Below are positions 44,311-53,853 of a stretch of DNA of 56,728 nucleotides, piece after piece; within the stretch, counting starts at the first letter, position 1, and the number at the start of each line of letters is the position of its first letter. This DNA is from Phyllobacterium myrsinacearum (lineage in GTDB: Bacteria; Pseudomonadota; Alphaproteobacteria; Rhizobiales; Rhizobiaceae): NCBI RefSeq assembly GCF_002980555.1, contig NZ_PVBT01000011.1, positions 1-56,728 of the forward strand. The letters are read 5' to 3'. The translations under genes and the position numbers were made by a program. The notes beneath the pieces were generated by a model. That model was given only the letters and a program-made list of their open reading frames with translations. It ran no database searches and was not told the origin of the DNA.

Positions 44311-46710
44311 TTATTCGCCGTAGGGAACCCAGATGTTCTTCACCTGGACGGCGCGGCGCAGGTAATCCCTGCCCTGCCCCTGCTGCGTGTTCGCCCAGTC
44401 GCGCTGGCGGCCATTATTGACCCAGGTGGCTTTCAGATTGCCGCACGATGCCTTTTCGACCATCGCACTGCCGTCCTTCGAGCCCACATACCACAGCGCA
44501 TCCACTTCGTCGTGTTCAGCCAGGGTCTTGGCCAGGACATCGCGTTCGCCGGTGACGATATTGACCACGCCGCCCGGAACATCCGACGTATCCAGCACCT
44601 GATAGAGATTGGCAGCAAGCAGCGGATGCCTGGCGGATGGTACGGCCACGACACGGTTGCCCATGGCAATGGCAGGCAGAACCAGCGAGATGAACGAGAG
44701 CAGCGGCTGGTCGTCCGGGCAGACGATACCGACGACACCCCATGGTTCGTTCATTGCCAGGGTCACGTGGCGTGACTTGGTGGAATGCACCGCGCCGTCA
44801 TATTTGTCGGACTGCGCGGCATAATAGAATATGCGGCGGAGCGCCGTGGCAAACTCGTCAGCCGCCGCCTTTGCTGAAACACCGGTGCTCTCCACCAGCA
44901 ATGCTTCAAACTCTGCCTGCCGCGCACTCAAGTTTTCGCCGAGATAGTACAGCACCTGCGCCCGGTTATGGGCCGTAACACCACCCCAGGAACCGGCCTT
45001 TGCGGCGGCTTCCACGGCATTGCGGATATCCTTGCGATTGCCGATACCGGCTTGACCGACGACCTGCCCGCCCTTGCCGACGACCGAATAGCTGTAGCCG
45101 CCGTCGGGGCGTGCCTGCTTGCCGCCGATGTAGTTCTTGACGGTGCGGTCAATTGAACCGCCAAGCGCCATTTTCGCTTCGCCGTCCGGCGCTGCCGATG
45201 GCTTTAATGCCTGTTCGGCTTTACCGGCGGGAAGCCGCTTTTCCCAATCGGCGGTCAGGTATTCGTAGAGCCCTTCGCGCCCGCCCTCACGGCCATAGCC
45301 GCTTTCACGGTATCCGCCGAAACCAGCGCCCGCATCGAGCAGGTTGGTGGAATTGATCCAGACAACGCCCGCCTTGACGCGGGCCGCCATGTCGAGGGCC
45401 AGATTGATGTTTTCCGACCAGACCGATGCGGCCAGCCCGTATTTTGTATTGTTGGCAAGGGCGATGGCTTCATCCGGGGTGCGGAATGTCGTTGCAGTGG
45501 CAACCGGTCCGAAAATCTCCACTTCGCACACGGTCGACGCCGGCTCGACATCGGTGAAGAAACCCGGCGCAAAAAATGCGCCCTTGCTGGGCAATGTCAC
45601 CGGCGCCTGCCAGAGCGTACCGCCCTCTGCCTTGCCCTGCTCGACCAGTGATGTGATGCGCTTCAGCTGGCCCTTGGAGACAATCGCGCCGACATCCATG
45701 GTCTTGTCGAGCGGATCACCGACCCGCAGGGTTTCCATGCGTTTGCGCAGCTTTGCATAAAACCCCTCGGCAATGCCTTCCTGGATGAGAAGACGCGAAC
45801 CGGCACAGCACACCTCACCCTGGTTGAACCAGATGGCATCAACCACGCCCTCGATAGCGCCATCGATATCGGCATCTTCGAACACGATGAAAGGCGACTT
45901 GCCGCCCAGCTCCAGCGACAGCTTCTTTTCCGAACCGGCAATCTGCTCGCGGATGATCCGGCCAACTTCGGTCGAGCCGGTGAAGGCCACCTTGTCGATA
46001 TCGTCATGGCCGCAGATCGCAGCCCCCGTCGCGCCATCGCCATGGACGATGTTGACGACACCGGCAGGCAGGCCGATTTCATGACAGACTTCGGCAAAGG
46101 CAACCGCTGTCAGCGGTGTCAGTTCGGCCGGTTTGAGGACAACCGTGTTGCCGGCGGCAAGTGCCGGCGCGATTTTCCACGCCAGCATCAGCAGCGGAAA
46201 ATTCCACGGGATCACCTGACCGCAGACACCCACGGGCGAAAAGCCTTCGAACTCTGTCTCGACCATCTCTGCCCAACCGGCATGATGGTAGAAATGCCGG
46301 GCGACCAGCGGGATATCGATATCGCGGGTTTCGCGGATCGGCTTGCCGTTGTCCATGGTCTCCAGGACGGAGAAGAAGCGCTCACGCTTCTGGATATGAC
46401 GGGCAATCGCGTAGAGATATTTGGCGCGTTCGTGGCCGGGCAGCTTCGACCATTTGCCGAAGGCCGCGCGCGCCGCCTTCACGGCCGCGTCGACATCGGC
46501 GGCGTTGCCGTGCGCCACCTTCGCCAGAACGGCGTCATTGGCCGGATTGATGACCGCAAATGTCTCGCGGCCCTCGGTGCCGGTGAACTTGCCATTGATG
46601 AAGTGACCAAAACCCGCCTTGTTGGCATCAAGCCAGTTCTGGACGTCGGTATTGCTCTCTGGTGCCGGGCCATATTCCATCGTGCGAAGAATATCCTTGA
46701 TCTGTCCCAT
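44311..46710 (-). CDS. Aldehyde dehydrogenase with an additional incomplete ALDH domain
   Basis: 799 residues from the ATG at 46710 (GAGGAACAGGAAT upstream); longer upstream frames lack support. Residues about 40-500 form a complete ALDH with NAD site ([33 protein letters not shown]), catalytic Glu (LELGGKSPF) and Cys ([13 protein letters not shown]). From about 530 a second ALDH-like half resumes ([56 protein letters not shown]) but stops without the catalytic cysteine region, so it is probably structural. It would oxidise the aldehyde released by the DeoC aldolase. It is last in the operon, 11 nt after deoC. Confidence 0.9.
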   Translation of the reverse strand: MGQIKDILRTMEYGPAPESNTDVQNWLDANKAGFGHFINGKFTGTEGRETFAVINPANDAVLAKVAHGNAADVDAAVKAARAAFGKWSKLPGHERAKYLYAIARHIQKRERFFSVLETMDNGKPIRETRDIDIPLVARHFYHHAGWAEMVETEFEGFSPVGVCGQVIPWNFPLLMLAWKIAPALAAGNTVVLKPAELTPLTAVAFAEVCHEIGLPAGVVNIVHGDGATGAAICGHDDIDKVAFTGSTEVGRIIREQIAGSEKKLSLELGGKSPFIVFEDADIDGAIEGVVDAIWFNQGEVCCAGSRLLIQEGIAEGFYAKLRKRMETLRVGDPLDKTMDVGAIVSKGQLKRITSLVEQGKAEGGTLWQAPVTLPSKGAFFAPGFFTDVEPASTVCEVEIFGPVATATTFRTPDEAIALANNTKYGLAASVWSENINLALDMAARVKAGVVWINSTNLLDAGAGFGGYRESGYGREGGREGLYEYLTADWEKRLPAGKAEQALKPSAAPDGEAKMALGGSIDRTVKNYIGGKQARPDGGYSYSVVGKGGQVVGQAGIGNRKDIRNAVEAAAKAGSWGGVTAHNRAQVLYYLGENLSARQAEFEALLVESTGVSAKAAADEFATALRRIFYYAAQSDKYDGAVHSTKSRHVTLAMNEPWGVVGIVCPDDQPLLSFISLVLPAIAMGNRVVAVPSARHPLLAANLYQVLDTSDVPGGVVNIVTGERDVLAKTLAEHDEVDALWYVGSKDGSAMVEKASCGNLKATWVNNGRQRDWANTQQGQGRDYLRRAVQVKNIWVPYGE

Positions 46711-46721
46711 ATTCCTGTTCC

Positions 46722-47726
46722 TCAAGCGAGTGCGTGGCGCGATGACGCCGCGTAGCGACCCGTCACATAATGTTCCAGCTGCCGTTCGATATCGCCAAGC
46801 ATCGAGCTGGCTCCAAGCCGGAACAGATCCGGCTGCATCCACGGCAACCCCAATTCTTCCTTCATCAGGATCAGCCAGTTCATGGCATCCTTCGCCGTCT
46901 TCATGCCGCCCGCAGGCTTGAAGCCAACGGTCTGGCCGGACAGTTCGCCATAATCCCGCAGCGCCCGCAGCATTACCAGGCTGACGGGCAGTGTGGCATT
47001 GACATCTTCCTTGCCGGTCGACGTCTTGATGAAATCGGCACCCGCCTGCATCGCAACCATCGACGCACGGTAGACATTGCGCAGCGTGTTGAGATCGCCC
47101 GTTGCCAGAATGGCTTTCAGATGCGCCTCGCCCGAAGCTTCGCGCATCCGGGCAATCTCGTCATACAGCGCTGACCAATTCTGGGTGAGAACATGTTCGC
47201 GCGTAATGACGATATCGATTTCCTTGGCACCTTCACCCACCGCGTAGTGAATTTCGGCCAGGCGCTGCGGCAGCGGTGTCAAACCCGCAGGGAACCCTGT
47301 CGCAACGGATGCGACCGGAATGCCCGAGCCTTCCAGCGCCTTGACAGCATGAGGGACCATCGTCGGATAGACGCAGACCGCACCCGTTGTGATATGCGCA
47401 TCGGCAAGCCCGAGCGCTTCCAGAATGTCGTCGCGCACTGGCTTTTTCGCCTTGGCGCACAGGCGCCGGACACGGCCGGCCGTGTCGTCGCCGGCAAGGG
47501 TCGTCAGGTCGATGCAGGTGATCGCCTTGACCAGCCACGCCGCCTGATACTCCTTCTTGACCGTTCGCCTGGTGGTCAGTGTCGCCGCCCGGCGCTCCGT
47601 TGCCGAACGATTGACGGCGATATCCTCGAACCAGTCCGGCAGAAGTTTCGTGCCGGTGTTGCGCGCGTGGGAATGTGGCATTTGGATTTCCGTGCCCTTT
47701 TGGACCAATGGTTGTTGCGTGTTCAT
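46722..47726 (-). CDS. deoC: Deoxyribose-phosphate aldolase (DeoC family)
   Basis: 334 residues, longer than E. coli DeoC (about 260) because of an N-terminal extension of about 60 residues, a form seen in rhizobia. The class I aldolase lysines are present: FIKTSTGK (Schiff-base lysine) and VGFKPAGGMKT. Canonically it splits 2-deoxyribose 5-phosphate into acetaldehyde and glyceraldehyde 3-phosphate. It starts in an ATGA overlap with the permease stop, with AGGAAGG upstream. It is followed by an aldehyde dehydrogenase, consistent with disposal of the aldehyde product. Within this sugar operon its real substrate could be another phosphorylated keto or deoxy sugar. Confidence 0.92.
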   Translation of the reverse strand: MNTQQPLVQKGTEIQMPHSHARNTGTKLLPDWFEDIAVNRSATERRAATLTTRRTVKKEYQAAWLVKAITCIDLTTLAGDDTAGRVRRLCAKAKKPVRDDILEALGLADAHITTGAVCVYPTMVPHAVKALEGSGIPVASVATGFPAGLTPLPQRLAEIHYAVGEGAKEIDIVITREHVLTQNWSALYDEIARMREASGEAHLKAILATGDLNTLRNVYRASMVAMQAGADFIKTSTGKEDVNATLPVSLVMLRALRDYGELSGQTVGFKPAGGMKTAKDAMNWLILMKEELGLPWMQPDLFRLGASSMLGDIERQLEHYVTGRYAASSRHALA

Positions 47727-48730
47727 CCCCGACCCTTCCTATGATCGATGAAGCGATTGAGCAGGATGGCTGCAACGATGATAATACCGGTGACAGTCAT
47801 CTGGTAGAAGGAGCCCAATCCCAGAAGATTGAATATGTTGCGGAGAACCTGGAGCAGCATCACGGCAAAAAATGTACCGAGTACGCCGCCGCGTCCACCG
47901 AATAGACTTGTACCACCCAGCACGACGGCAGCGATGGCGTCAAGCTCAAGCCCCTGCGCCGCTGTAGGCTGGCCAATGCGCAGGCGTGATGTCAAAAGGA
48001 TGCCGCCCAGCGCTGCCATGAACCCCGACACCGCGAAAACCGCCGTGATCATGAACCGGGTCGGCAGGCCGGACAGCCGGGCAGCTTCCGGATTGCCGCC
48101 CGTCGCGAAGACATATTCGCCAAACACGGTAAAGCGCAGCACCAGACCGGCGACAATGCACAGGACAATAAAGATCAGACCCATCGACGACAGGGAGAAG
48201 CCGGGCAGAAGCGGGATCATGGTCGAGCTGATCGACGCAAAACCCTGCGGTAAACCGCTCACGGGTACACCATCGGTCATCAGATAGGTGATGCCCCGGA
48301 AGGAGACGAGCCCGGCCAGCGTGACGATGAAGCTTGGTACCTGGGCAAGCGCGCTGATCGCCCCCATACCCGCACCGCAGGCCGTTCCCACCAGTGCCGT
48401 GATCGCGACGGCCACGAAGGGATCGAAACCATGCGACATCAGCACGGCAACCAGCATGCCGCAAAGCGCAACGACACTGCCGACAGACAGGTCGATATTG
48501 CCTGTCAGGATGACGAAGGTCATGCCGATGGCAACCACACCAACAACCGCAGCTTGCTGAAACAGATTGGCGATATTGGTAAAGGTCAAAAAATTGCTCG
48601 ACAGCGAGGTCGCGATCACAACCACTGCCAGAAAGATGACGATGAAGTTGTATTCGATCGCCAGATCGACAAGACGCTTGCCGAATGCCGGGGTATCGGC
48701 TGGAGGCACGGCGGTTTCAGTGTTGGACAT
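47723..48730 (-). CDS. Sugar ABC transporter permease (RbsC-like)
   Basis: 335 residues from the ATG at 48730 (a GTG nine nt upstream is possible). It is a hydrophobic carbohydrate-uptake permease of the CUT2 family with about ten helices: FLTFTNIANLFQQAAVVGVVAIGMTFVILTGNIDLSVGSVVALCGM and GGTSLFGGRGGVLGTFFAVMLLQVLRNIFNLLGL. CUT2 systems use one permease gene and one double-domain ATPase gene, both present here. It overlaps the ATPase gene by 14 nt and deoC by 4 nt, so translation is coupled. Confidence 0.93.
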   Translation of the reverse strand: MSNTETAVPPADTPAFGKRLVDLAIEYNFIVIFLAVVVIATSLSSNFLTFTNIANLFQQAAVVGVVAIGMTFVILTGNIDLSVGSVVALCGMLVAVLMSHGFDPFVAVAITALVGTACGAGMGAISALAQVPSFIVTLAGLVSFRGITYLMTDGVPVSGLPQGFASISSTMIPLLPGFSLSSMGLIFIVLCIVAGLVLRFTVFGEYVFATGGNPEAARLSGLPTRFMITAVFAVSGFMAALGGILLTSRLRIGQPTAAQGLELDAIAAVVLGGTSLFGGRGGVLGTFFAVMLLQVLRNIFNLLGLGSFYQMTVTGIIIVAAILLNRFIDHRKGRG

Positions 48731-50213
48731 GATTTTCACCCAGAATTGTTGCCCTCAATATTGTGTCGCGGTCCGCAACCGAAGGATCGTATTTGCCGAT
48801 GTTGCGGCCTTCATGAAAGACCCAGATCGTGTCGCAGGCCGCATAAAGCTCATCGAGCTCGCTGCTGGCAACGATGACAGCGGCCCCTTCCCGCGCGAGC
48901 CTGTCGACCAGATTGTAGAGATCTGCCTTGGCGCCGATATCGAGGCCACGGCTGGGCTCGTCGAGGAGCAGCACGCGCGCGCCGTTGATGATCCATTTGG
49001 CCAGGACGACCTTCTGCTGGTTGCCGCCGGACAGCTGCACGACGGCCTGTTCCGGCCGGCCATATTTGGTCGACAGGCTTTTCAGGACCGGTGCCGTCTT
49101 CTGCTTCTGCCGGGAATGGCGTGTCAGCCAGCTCTCGCGCATCGATGGCAAGGTTGCATTCTTGTAGATCGGAGCGTGCAGGATGAGGCCTTCCGTCTTG
49201 CGGTTTTCCGGCACCAGACCGATGCCACTGCGGATGGCGTGAGCCGGATGACGCGGATGGAACGGCTTGCCTTCCAGCTTGATGTCGCCGTCGAACCTGT
49301 TTGCACCGAAGAGCGACTTCAGAAACGATGTGCGGCCGGAGCCGTTCAATCCGGTCAGACCGACAACCTCACCCCAGCGCACATCAAGACCGCTGATATC
49401 AAGACCTTCCGGTCCGCGCAGCCGGTTGACGCGCAGCGCGACATCGCCGGTTACCGGCTCGCGGGTTTTCCGTTCGATCAGCGAGCGCTGTTTGCCGATG
49501 ATGGCTTCCACCAGTGCGCCATCCCCGGTGCTCTTGACGTCGAACGTCTCGATGGTCCTGCCGCCGCGCAACACGGTCACCCGGTCGCCGATTTCGCGCA
49601 ACTCACCCAGCCGGTGACTGACATAAAGTATGGCAACCCCCTGCCTGACGAGTTCGCGGATGACCTTGAACACGCTCTCGAGCTCGGTTTCGTTGAGCGA
49701 TGCCGATGGCTCGTCCATGATGATGATCTTGGCGTCCATTGTCAGCGAGCGGGCAATCGCGGTCAGTTGCTGGTTGGCAACCGACAGGGTCTCGACCCGC
49801 GCATCCGGTTTGAAATGCGCGCCCACGCGCTTCAACGCAGCAGCCGCCTTTTCCCGGCGCTCCCCATGGTTGATCAATCCGAAACGGCCGGGTGCATGGC
49901 CGAGAAACAGGTTCTGTTCGACGGTCAGTTGCGGGACGAGATCGAGTTCCTGATAGATCATCGAAATGCCAAGCCGTGCAGCTTGAGCCGGCGAATGCAG
50001 TTCAACCGGCTCACCATCCAGCAACAATGTCCCGTCCGTCGGGCGGAAAGCGCCGGCTATGATCTTGAGCAGCGTCGATTTTCCGGCGCCGTTGGCACCA
50101 AGCAGACAATGCACCTCTCCGGCCCGCACATTCAGCGAGGCCGACTCCAATGCGATGATGTTGGGCAGGAATGTCTTCGACACCTGCCGGACGGTCAGAA
50201 CATCAGTCGCCAC
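48717..50213 (-). CDS. Sugar ABC transporter ATP-binding protein (RbsA-like, two ATPase domains)
   Basis: 498 residues from a GTG at 50213, chosen because GGAGG lies 6 nt upstream within TGGAGGCCGCAA; ATG codons at 50231 and 50270 have poorer spacing. Two ATPase domains: Walker A LLGANGAGKST and DEPSASLNETELE in the first, GLTGLNGSGRTSFLKSLF and LSGGNQQKVVLAKW...LLDEPSRGLDIGAK in the second. The second Walker A is degenerate (GSGRTS), as in RbsA proteins. It overlaps the sorC stop by 11 nt. It energises the RbsC-like permease. Confidence 0.92.
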   Translation of the reverse strand: MATDVLTVRQVSKTFLPNIIALESASLNVRAGEVHCLLGANGAGKSTLLKIIAGAFRPTDGTLLLDGEPVELHSPAQAARLGISMIYQELDLVPQLTVEQNLFLGHAPGRFGLINHGERREKAAAALKRVGAHFKPDARVETLSVANQQLTAIARSLTMDAKIIIMDEPSASLNETELESVFKVIRELVRQGVAILYVSHRLGELREIGDRVTVLRGGRTIETFDVKSTGDGALVEAIIGKQRSLIERKTREPVTGDVALRVNRLRGPEGLDISGLDVRWGEVVGLTGLNGSGRTSFLKSLFGANRFDGDIKLEGKPFHPRHPAHAIRSGIGLVPENRKTEGLILHAPIYKNATLPSMRESWLTRHSRQKQKTAPVLKSLSTKYGRPEQAVVQLSGGNQQKVVLAKWIINGARVLLLDEPSRGLDIGAKADLYNLVDRLAREGAAVIVASSELDELYAACDTIWVFHEGRNIGKYDPSVADRDTILRATILGENHVQH

Positions 50214-51198
50214 TTGCGGCCTCCAATGCATAGCGGGCCGTCGCTTCGTCGGTAACGATGACCGAGACAAAACCAGCTTTCAGGGCAGCCAGGGCTATCT
50301 GCAGTTTTTCTTCGCCCGCAACGACCCCGATCGAACGCTGCTTGGTCTTGAGATAATCAAGTCGCAATCCAACCGTGCGGCCATCGATTGTCTCGTCAAC
50401 AATGTTGCCATCCTTGTCGAGGAAGCGGCCAAGAATGTCTCCGACCGCACCCGCATCCTTCAGCCGGTCAATATCGGCCTCTTCAAGATAGCCGGAACTG
50501 AGCAGCACGGATTCATGCGTGATGCCGCCCATGCCGAAACAGACCACATCCGCTTCCATCGCAAGTTTGAGAACGCGCTCGATGATCGGATCTTCTTCAA
50601 GCACTTCACGGGTGCTTTTCTTACCCAGTATGGCGGGAACCGGCAGAAGCGTGGCGATGCCGTTGCCTGCCCTGGCAAATTCCTCGGCAACGGCGCTGGT
50701 ATGGGTTGAGGTCGAACGCAGGTTTGTCGAGCCGTTCACCAGAACCACATGCACGCCCGGGTTCCAGTTGTTCGGCAGGAATTTGGCAACCGCCGACATG
50801 GTGCGGCCCCAGGAGACACCGATCAGATCGGCCTTAGGGTTGAGGCCCGCCAGGTATTTCGCGGCGGCCTGCGCCACGCTTTCCATGAGAAGGGCTGAAT
50901 CCGTCGTTCCGCCCGACGGCACGACAATGGCATCGCGCAGGCCGAATTGCTGCTGCAGGCGCACTTCGAGTTCCGTTCGCCGATAGGCGCGCGGTGTGAT
51001 CTCGATGCGCACGACCCCCAATTCCTTGGCTTCGATGAGCAACCGGCCCACCTGCCAGCGCGTCAGCCCAAGCTCCGTGGCAATCTCGCTCTGGGTGCGC
51101 TCAAGATCATAATAGAGCTTGGCGACACGCACCATCAGGTGTTCCCGCTGCTCGTCGGAAGGCAACCGGACAGATGGATTGATCCGTGCATCGCTCAT
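50203..51198 (-). CDS. SorC-family transcriptional regulator (LsrR/EryD-like)
   Basis: 331 residues. An N-terminal helix-turn-helix (residues 25-60; VAKLYYDLERTQSEIATELGLTRWQVGRLLIEA) is followed by the sugar-binding domain of the SorC family (GVSWGRTMSAVAKFLP, VVCFGMGGITHESVLL, GDILGRFLDKDGNIVD). Such regulators bind the phosphorylated substrate made by the adjacent kinase and then release the operon. It sits inside the operon, overlapping the kinase stop by 4 nt (ATGA). Its likely operator is the TGAGC-N7-GCTCA repeat upstream of the binding-protein gene. Confidence 0.93.
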   Translation of the reverse strand: MSDARINPSVRLPSDEQREHLMVRVAKLYYDLERTQSEIATELGLTRWQVGRLLIEAKELGVVRIEITPRAYRRTELEVRLQQQFGLRDAIVVPSGGTTDSALLMESVAQAAAKYLAGLNPKADLIGVSWGRTMSAVAKFLPNNWNPGVHVVLVNGSTNLRSTSTHTSAVAEEFARAGNGIATLLPVPAILGKKSTREVLEEDPIIERVLKLAMEADVVCFGMGGITHESVLLSSGYLEEADIDRLKDAGAVGDILGRFLDKDGNIVDETIDGRTVGLRLDYLKTKQRSIGVVAGEEKLQIALAALKAGFVSVIVTDEATARYALEAASGD

Positions 51199-52715
51199 TG
51201 TGCAGCCCCCGCCAATTGCCTGGCGCTCAATGCATGCAGCGCCGGTGTCAATGTTTCGGTCGTATCCCGATAGAGCGCCATCGTATCGCGATACCGCTGG
51301 CTGCGCACGGGGTCAGGCTGCACTTCCCGCGCCGGTGCAGCGCAGGCCTCAGACGCGGCGATAAGATCGGGAAACAATCCAAGCGCATGGGCGGAGCAGA
51401 CCGCCGTTCCAATAAGAGACAGATTGTCATCGCTCGCCACATGAACCGGCCGGCCGATGGCGTCGATTGTCGCCTGCAACCACAGCGGGTTCTTGCAGAT
51501 GCCGCCAGCCATGACGATCCGCTCGACGCAAACGCCGCGTTCCTCCAGCACCGCAACAACATTGGCGGAACCGAGCGCAATGGAATCCACCGCCGACGCA
51601 TAGATGTCCGCCCTGTCATGGCTGAGCGACAGGCCGAGGATTGCCCCGCGCAGATCCGCATCCCGGTAGGGCGTGCGGTTACCCATCCAATAGTCGAGCG
51701 TCAAAAGACCAGAATTCTGGGCCGAAACCACGGATGCCTGGCGGATCAGATCACGATGGCCCTGCTCGTCCAGCCCGAAAATCGTGCCGCTGAACCAGTT
51801 GAGGATTGATCCGGCAGAGACCTGTCCCGCCTCAACCAGCCACAACCCATCGACGAGTGCATTGGGATAAGGTCCCCAGAAGCCGGTCACATTGCCCTGT
51901 TCTCTCAGGTGCGTCAGATGCACGACGGATGTACCGCCGATGATCAGCATTCCACCCGCGGCAACGGTTCCCGCACCAAGCATGCCGATATGCGCATCGA
52001 TGCCGCCCTGGGCTAGAAGCGGCAGTGAGGTGATGCCAAGGGCTGCGGCAACATCCGGTTTCAATGGCGCGATGGCATCGCCGACTGGCACGATCCTTTG
52101 CGGCAGTTTGCCCTGCAGTTCGGGAATGCCAAGCGCCGCGTAAATCTCCGGAACAAACGCACCATTGCTTGAATCGTAATTCCACTTGCAGGCCGCATTC
52201 ATGCGCGAGCCGACCCATGCGCCGCACAGCCTGTAGTTGATGAAATCCAGCGCTTCGCAAATGATATCAGCCTCGGCAAAGATGGCTGGTTCGTGTTCGG
52301 CCAGCCACATCGCCTTGGGAATCAGCCATTCGACGGCATCGCCGCCTCCACTATAGGCCATGACGGGATGATTGACCTTTTCCGTGGCGCGGGCCTCCTT
52401 GGCCGCCCGGCAGTCCATCCACAAAATAGCCGGATAAAGCGGCGTACTTTCCCTGTCGCAGACCACGACGGAGGAAGCGGTCGTGGCCACGCAAACCGCA
52501 GCTACATCGCCTGATCCGCATTGCTCGACGGCCTGACGGCCAGCCTTCACAAGTGCGTTCCACCATTCCTCGGGCTGCTGCTCAGCCCAGCCCGCATGGG
52601 GATATGTGGTGGAATAACTGGCTTCCGACAGCGAGAGCATGGTCCTGCGCTCGACATCGTATACGCCGGCGCGGACTCCTCCCGTGCCAAGATCAAAGTT
52701 CAGGACAAGTGTCAT
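51195..52715 (-). CDS. FGGY-family carbohydrate kinase
   Basis: 506 residues. Both halves of the FGGY kinase fold are seen: FDLGTGGVRAGVYD with the phosphate loop, ILWMDCRAAKEA, the middle QGGIDAHIGMLGAGTV and the ATP loop VMAGGICKNPLWLQATIDAIGRPV. It phosphorylates a sugar or polyol with ATP; the exact substrate is not legible. GGGAGGAG lies 9 nt upstream. It follows the dehydrogenase gene and overlaps sorC, suggesting its product is the SorC inducer. It is not close enough in my reading to AraB, XylB or LsrK to name it. Confidence 0.88.
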   Translation of the reverse strand: MTLVLNFDLGTGGVRAGVYDVERRTMLSLSEASYSTTYPHAGWAEQQPEEWWNALVKAGRQAVEQCGSGDVAAVCVATTASSVVVCDRESTPLYPAILWMDCRAAKEARATEKVNHPVMAYSGGGDAVEWLIPKAMWLAEHEPAIFAEADIICEALDFINYRLCGAWVGSRMNAACKWNYDSSNGAFVPEIYAALGIPELQGKLPQRIVPVGDAIAPLKPDVAAALGITSLPLLAQGGIDAHIGMLGAGTVAAGGMLIIGGTSVVHLTHLREQGNVTGFWGPYPNALVDGLWLVEAGQVSAGSILNWFSGTIFGLDEQGHRDLIRQASVVSAQNSGLLTLDYWMGNRTPYRDADLRGAILGLSLSHDRADIYASAVDSIALGSANVVAVLEERGVCVERIVMAGGICKNPLWLQATIDAIGRPVHVASDDNLSLIGTAVCSAHALGLFPDLIAASEACAAPAREVQPDPVRSQRYRDTMALYRDTTETLTPALHALSARQLAGAAQ

Positions 52716-52759
52716 CCTGCCGTCTCCTCCCTCGATTCCCTGCCTCTTCCCGAAGTCTT

Positions 52760-53785
52760 TCAGGGCCGGAACATGACCTTCGAAAAGAACATGCTCCTGT
52801 CAGTCCGGAACTTTTCGAACATTCCCGGCAACTCGGCAAGGTCGAGATCATGCGTGATCATGAATTCCCATTCCAGTGCGCCGGATCCCAGTTTTTCCAG
52901 CGTCACCGTCCATTGCGGCCCCGGATAGGGCGCACCGAACGAATTCCACGAGCCATGCAGCGATACCTCCTGCCGCAGGAAATGCTGGAATGTCTTGTTG
53001 TCCAGGGTTACCTCCGCAACCGGAATGCCGATGAAGACCACATGGCCGCTCGGCGCCGCCATCTTCACCGCCATGTTGATCGACGACGGGTGTCCGGCGG
53101 CCTCGATAATCGTATCGCACAGCAGACTGGCCGGAATGTCGGCGCCGGACAGGAATGTGTGCGTTGCGCCGGCACGCCGCGCCATCGCCAGCTTTTCCTC
53201 CGACACATCGACGGCTACGACGTCGCTGGCGCCCATCAGCTTGAGCCATTGAATGGCAAACAGGCCAATCGGGCCGCAGCCGATGACGCCGCCGCGCTGG
53301 CCCATGCCGATACCGCCGGCCTTCCATATGGCATGAATGGCGATGGATGCGGGATCGGTCATGGCGACCGCCCTTGGATCGATCCCCTTTGGCGTCTTCA
53401 AAAGGTTGGAGACGGGAACGCAGACAAATTCCGCATAGGCGCCATCCCGGCGCGAACCGAAATAATCATAGTCGCGGCAGCGCGAAAACTGCCCCTTCTG
53501 GCACTGGTCGCATTCGAAGCATGGCAGCATCGGCGGAATCGCCACCAGTTCGCCGAGATCAAAGCCTTCCACGCCTTCGCCCAGCTCGGTGATATGACCC
53601 GAAAACTCATGGCCGCAGATGAGCGGCATCCTGTGGGCGCCCTTGATCAGCATGCGCGGCAGATCCGAGCCGCACACCCCCACGGACGCGACGCGGACAA
53701 TCACGTGTCCTGGCTTGATCTGGGGTTCCGGGACATTTTCGAGGCGAATATCGCCCGGGGCATAGAGAACGGCTGCGCGCATCAT
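52760..53785 (-). CDS. Zinc-dependent medium-chain dehydrogenase (GatD-like)
   Basis: 341 residues. The MDR fold carries the catalytic zinc ligands in GVCGSDLPR and GHEFSGHI, the structural zinc knuckle PCFECDQCQKGQFSRC, and NAD site GVIGCGPIGLFAIQW. Boxes such as YDYFGSRRDGAYAEF and the late SLHGSWNSFGAPYPGPQW resemble galactitol-1-phosphate 5-dehydrogenase, so a polyol or polyol-phosphate is a fair guess. It lies between the binding protein and the kinase genes. It probably oxidises the polyol before or after phosphorylation. Confidence 0.88.
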   Translation of the reverse strand: MMRAAVLYAPGDIRLENVPEPQIKPGHVIVRVASVGVCGSDLPRMLIKGAHRMPLICGHEFSGHITELGEGVEGFDLGELVAIPPMLPCFECDQCQKGQFSRCRDYDYFGSRRDGAYAEFVCVPVSNLLKTPKGIDPRAVAMTDPASIAIHAIWKAGGIGMGQRGGVIGCGPIGLFAIQWLKLMGASDVVAVDVSEEKLAMARRAGATHTFLSGADIPASLLCDTIIEAAGHPSSINMAVKMAAPSGHVVFIGIPVAEVTLDNKTFQHFLRQEVSLHGSWNSFGAPYPGPQWTVTLEKLGSGALEWEFMITHDLDLAELPGMFEKFRTDRSMFFSKVMFRP

Positions 53786-53814
53786 GGTATCCTGTGGGTA
53801 TATGATAATGGGAG

Positions 53815-53838
53815 CTGCGGAACAGGTCTGCTCCGCAG
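53815..53838. promoter_or_regulatory. Intercistronic hairpin between binding-protein and dehydrogenase genes
   Basis: CTGCGGA/TCCGCAG, a 7-bp perfect stem with a 10-nt loop, lies in the 68-nt gap. Stems after periplasmic binding-protein genes often stabilise the upstream message, which would keep binding-protein levels above the rest of the operon. No T run follows, so it is not a full terminator. Confidence 0.5.
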
Positions 53839-53853
53839 GCTCAGGAGAAAGGC

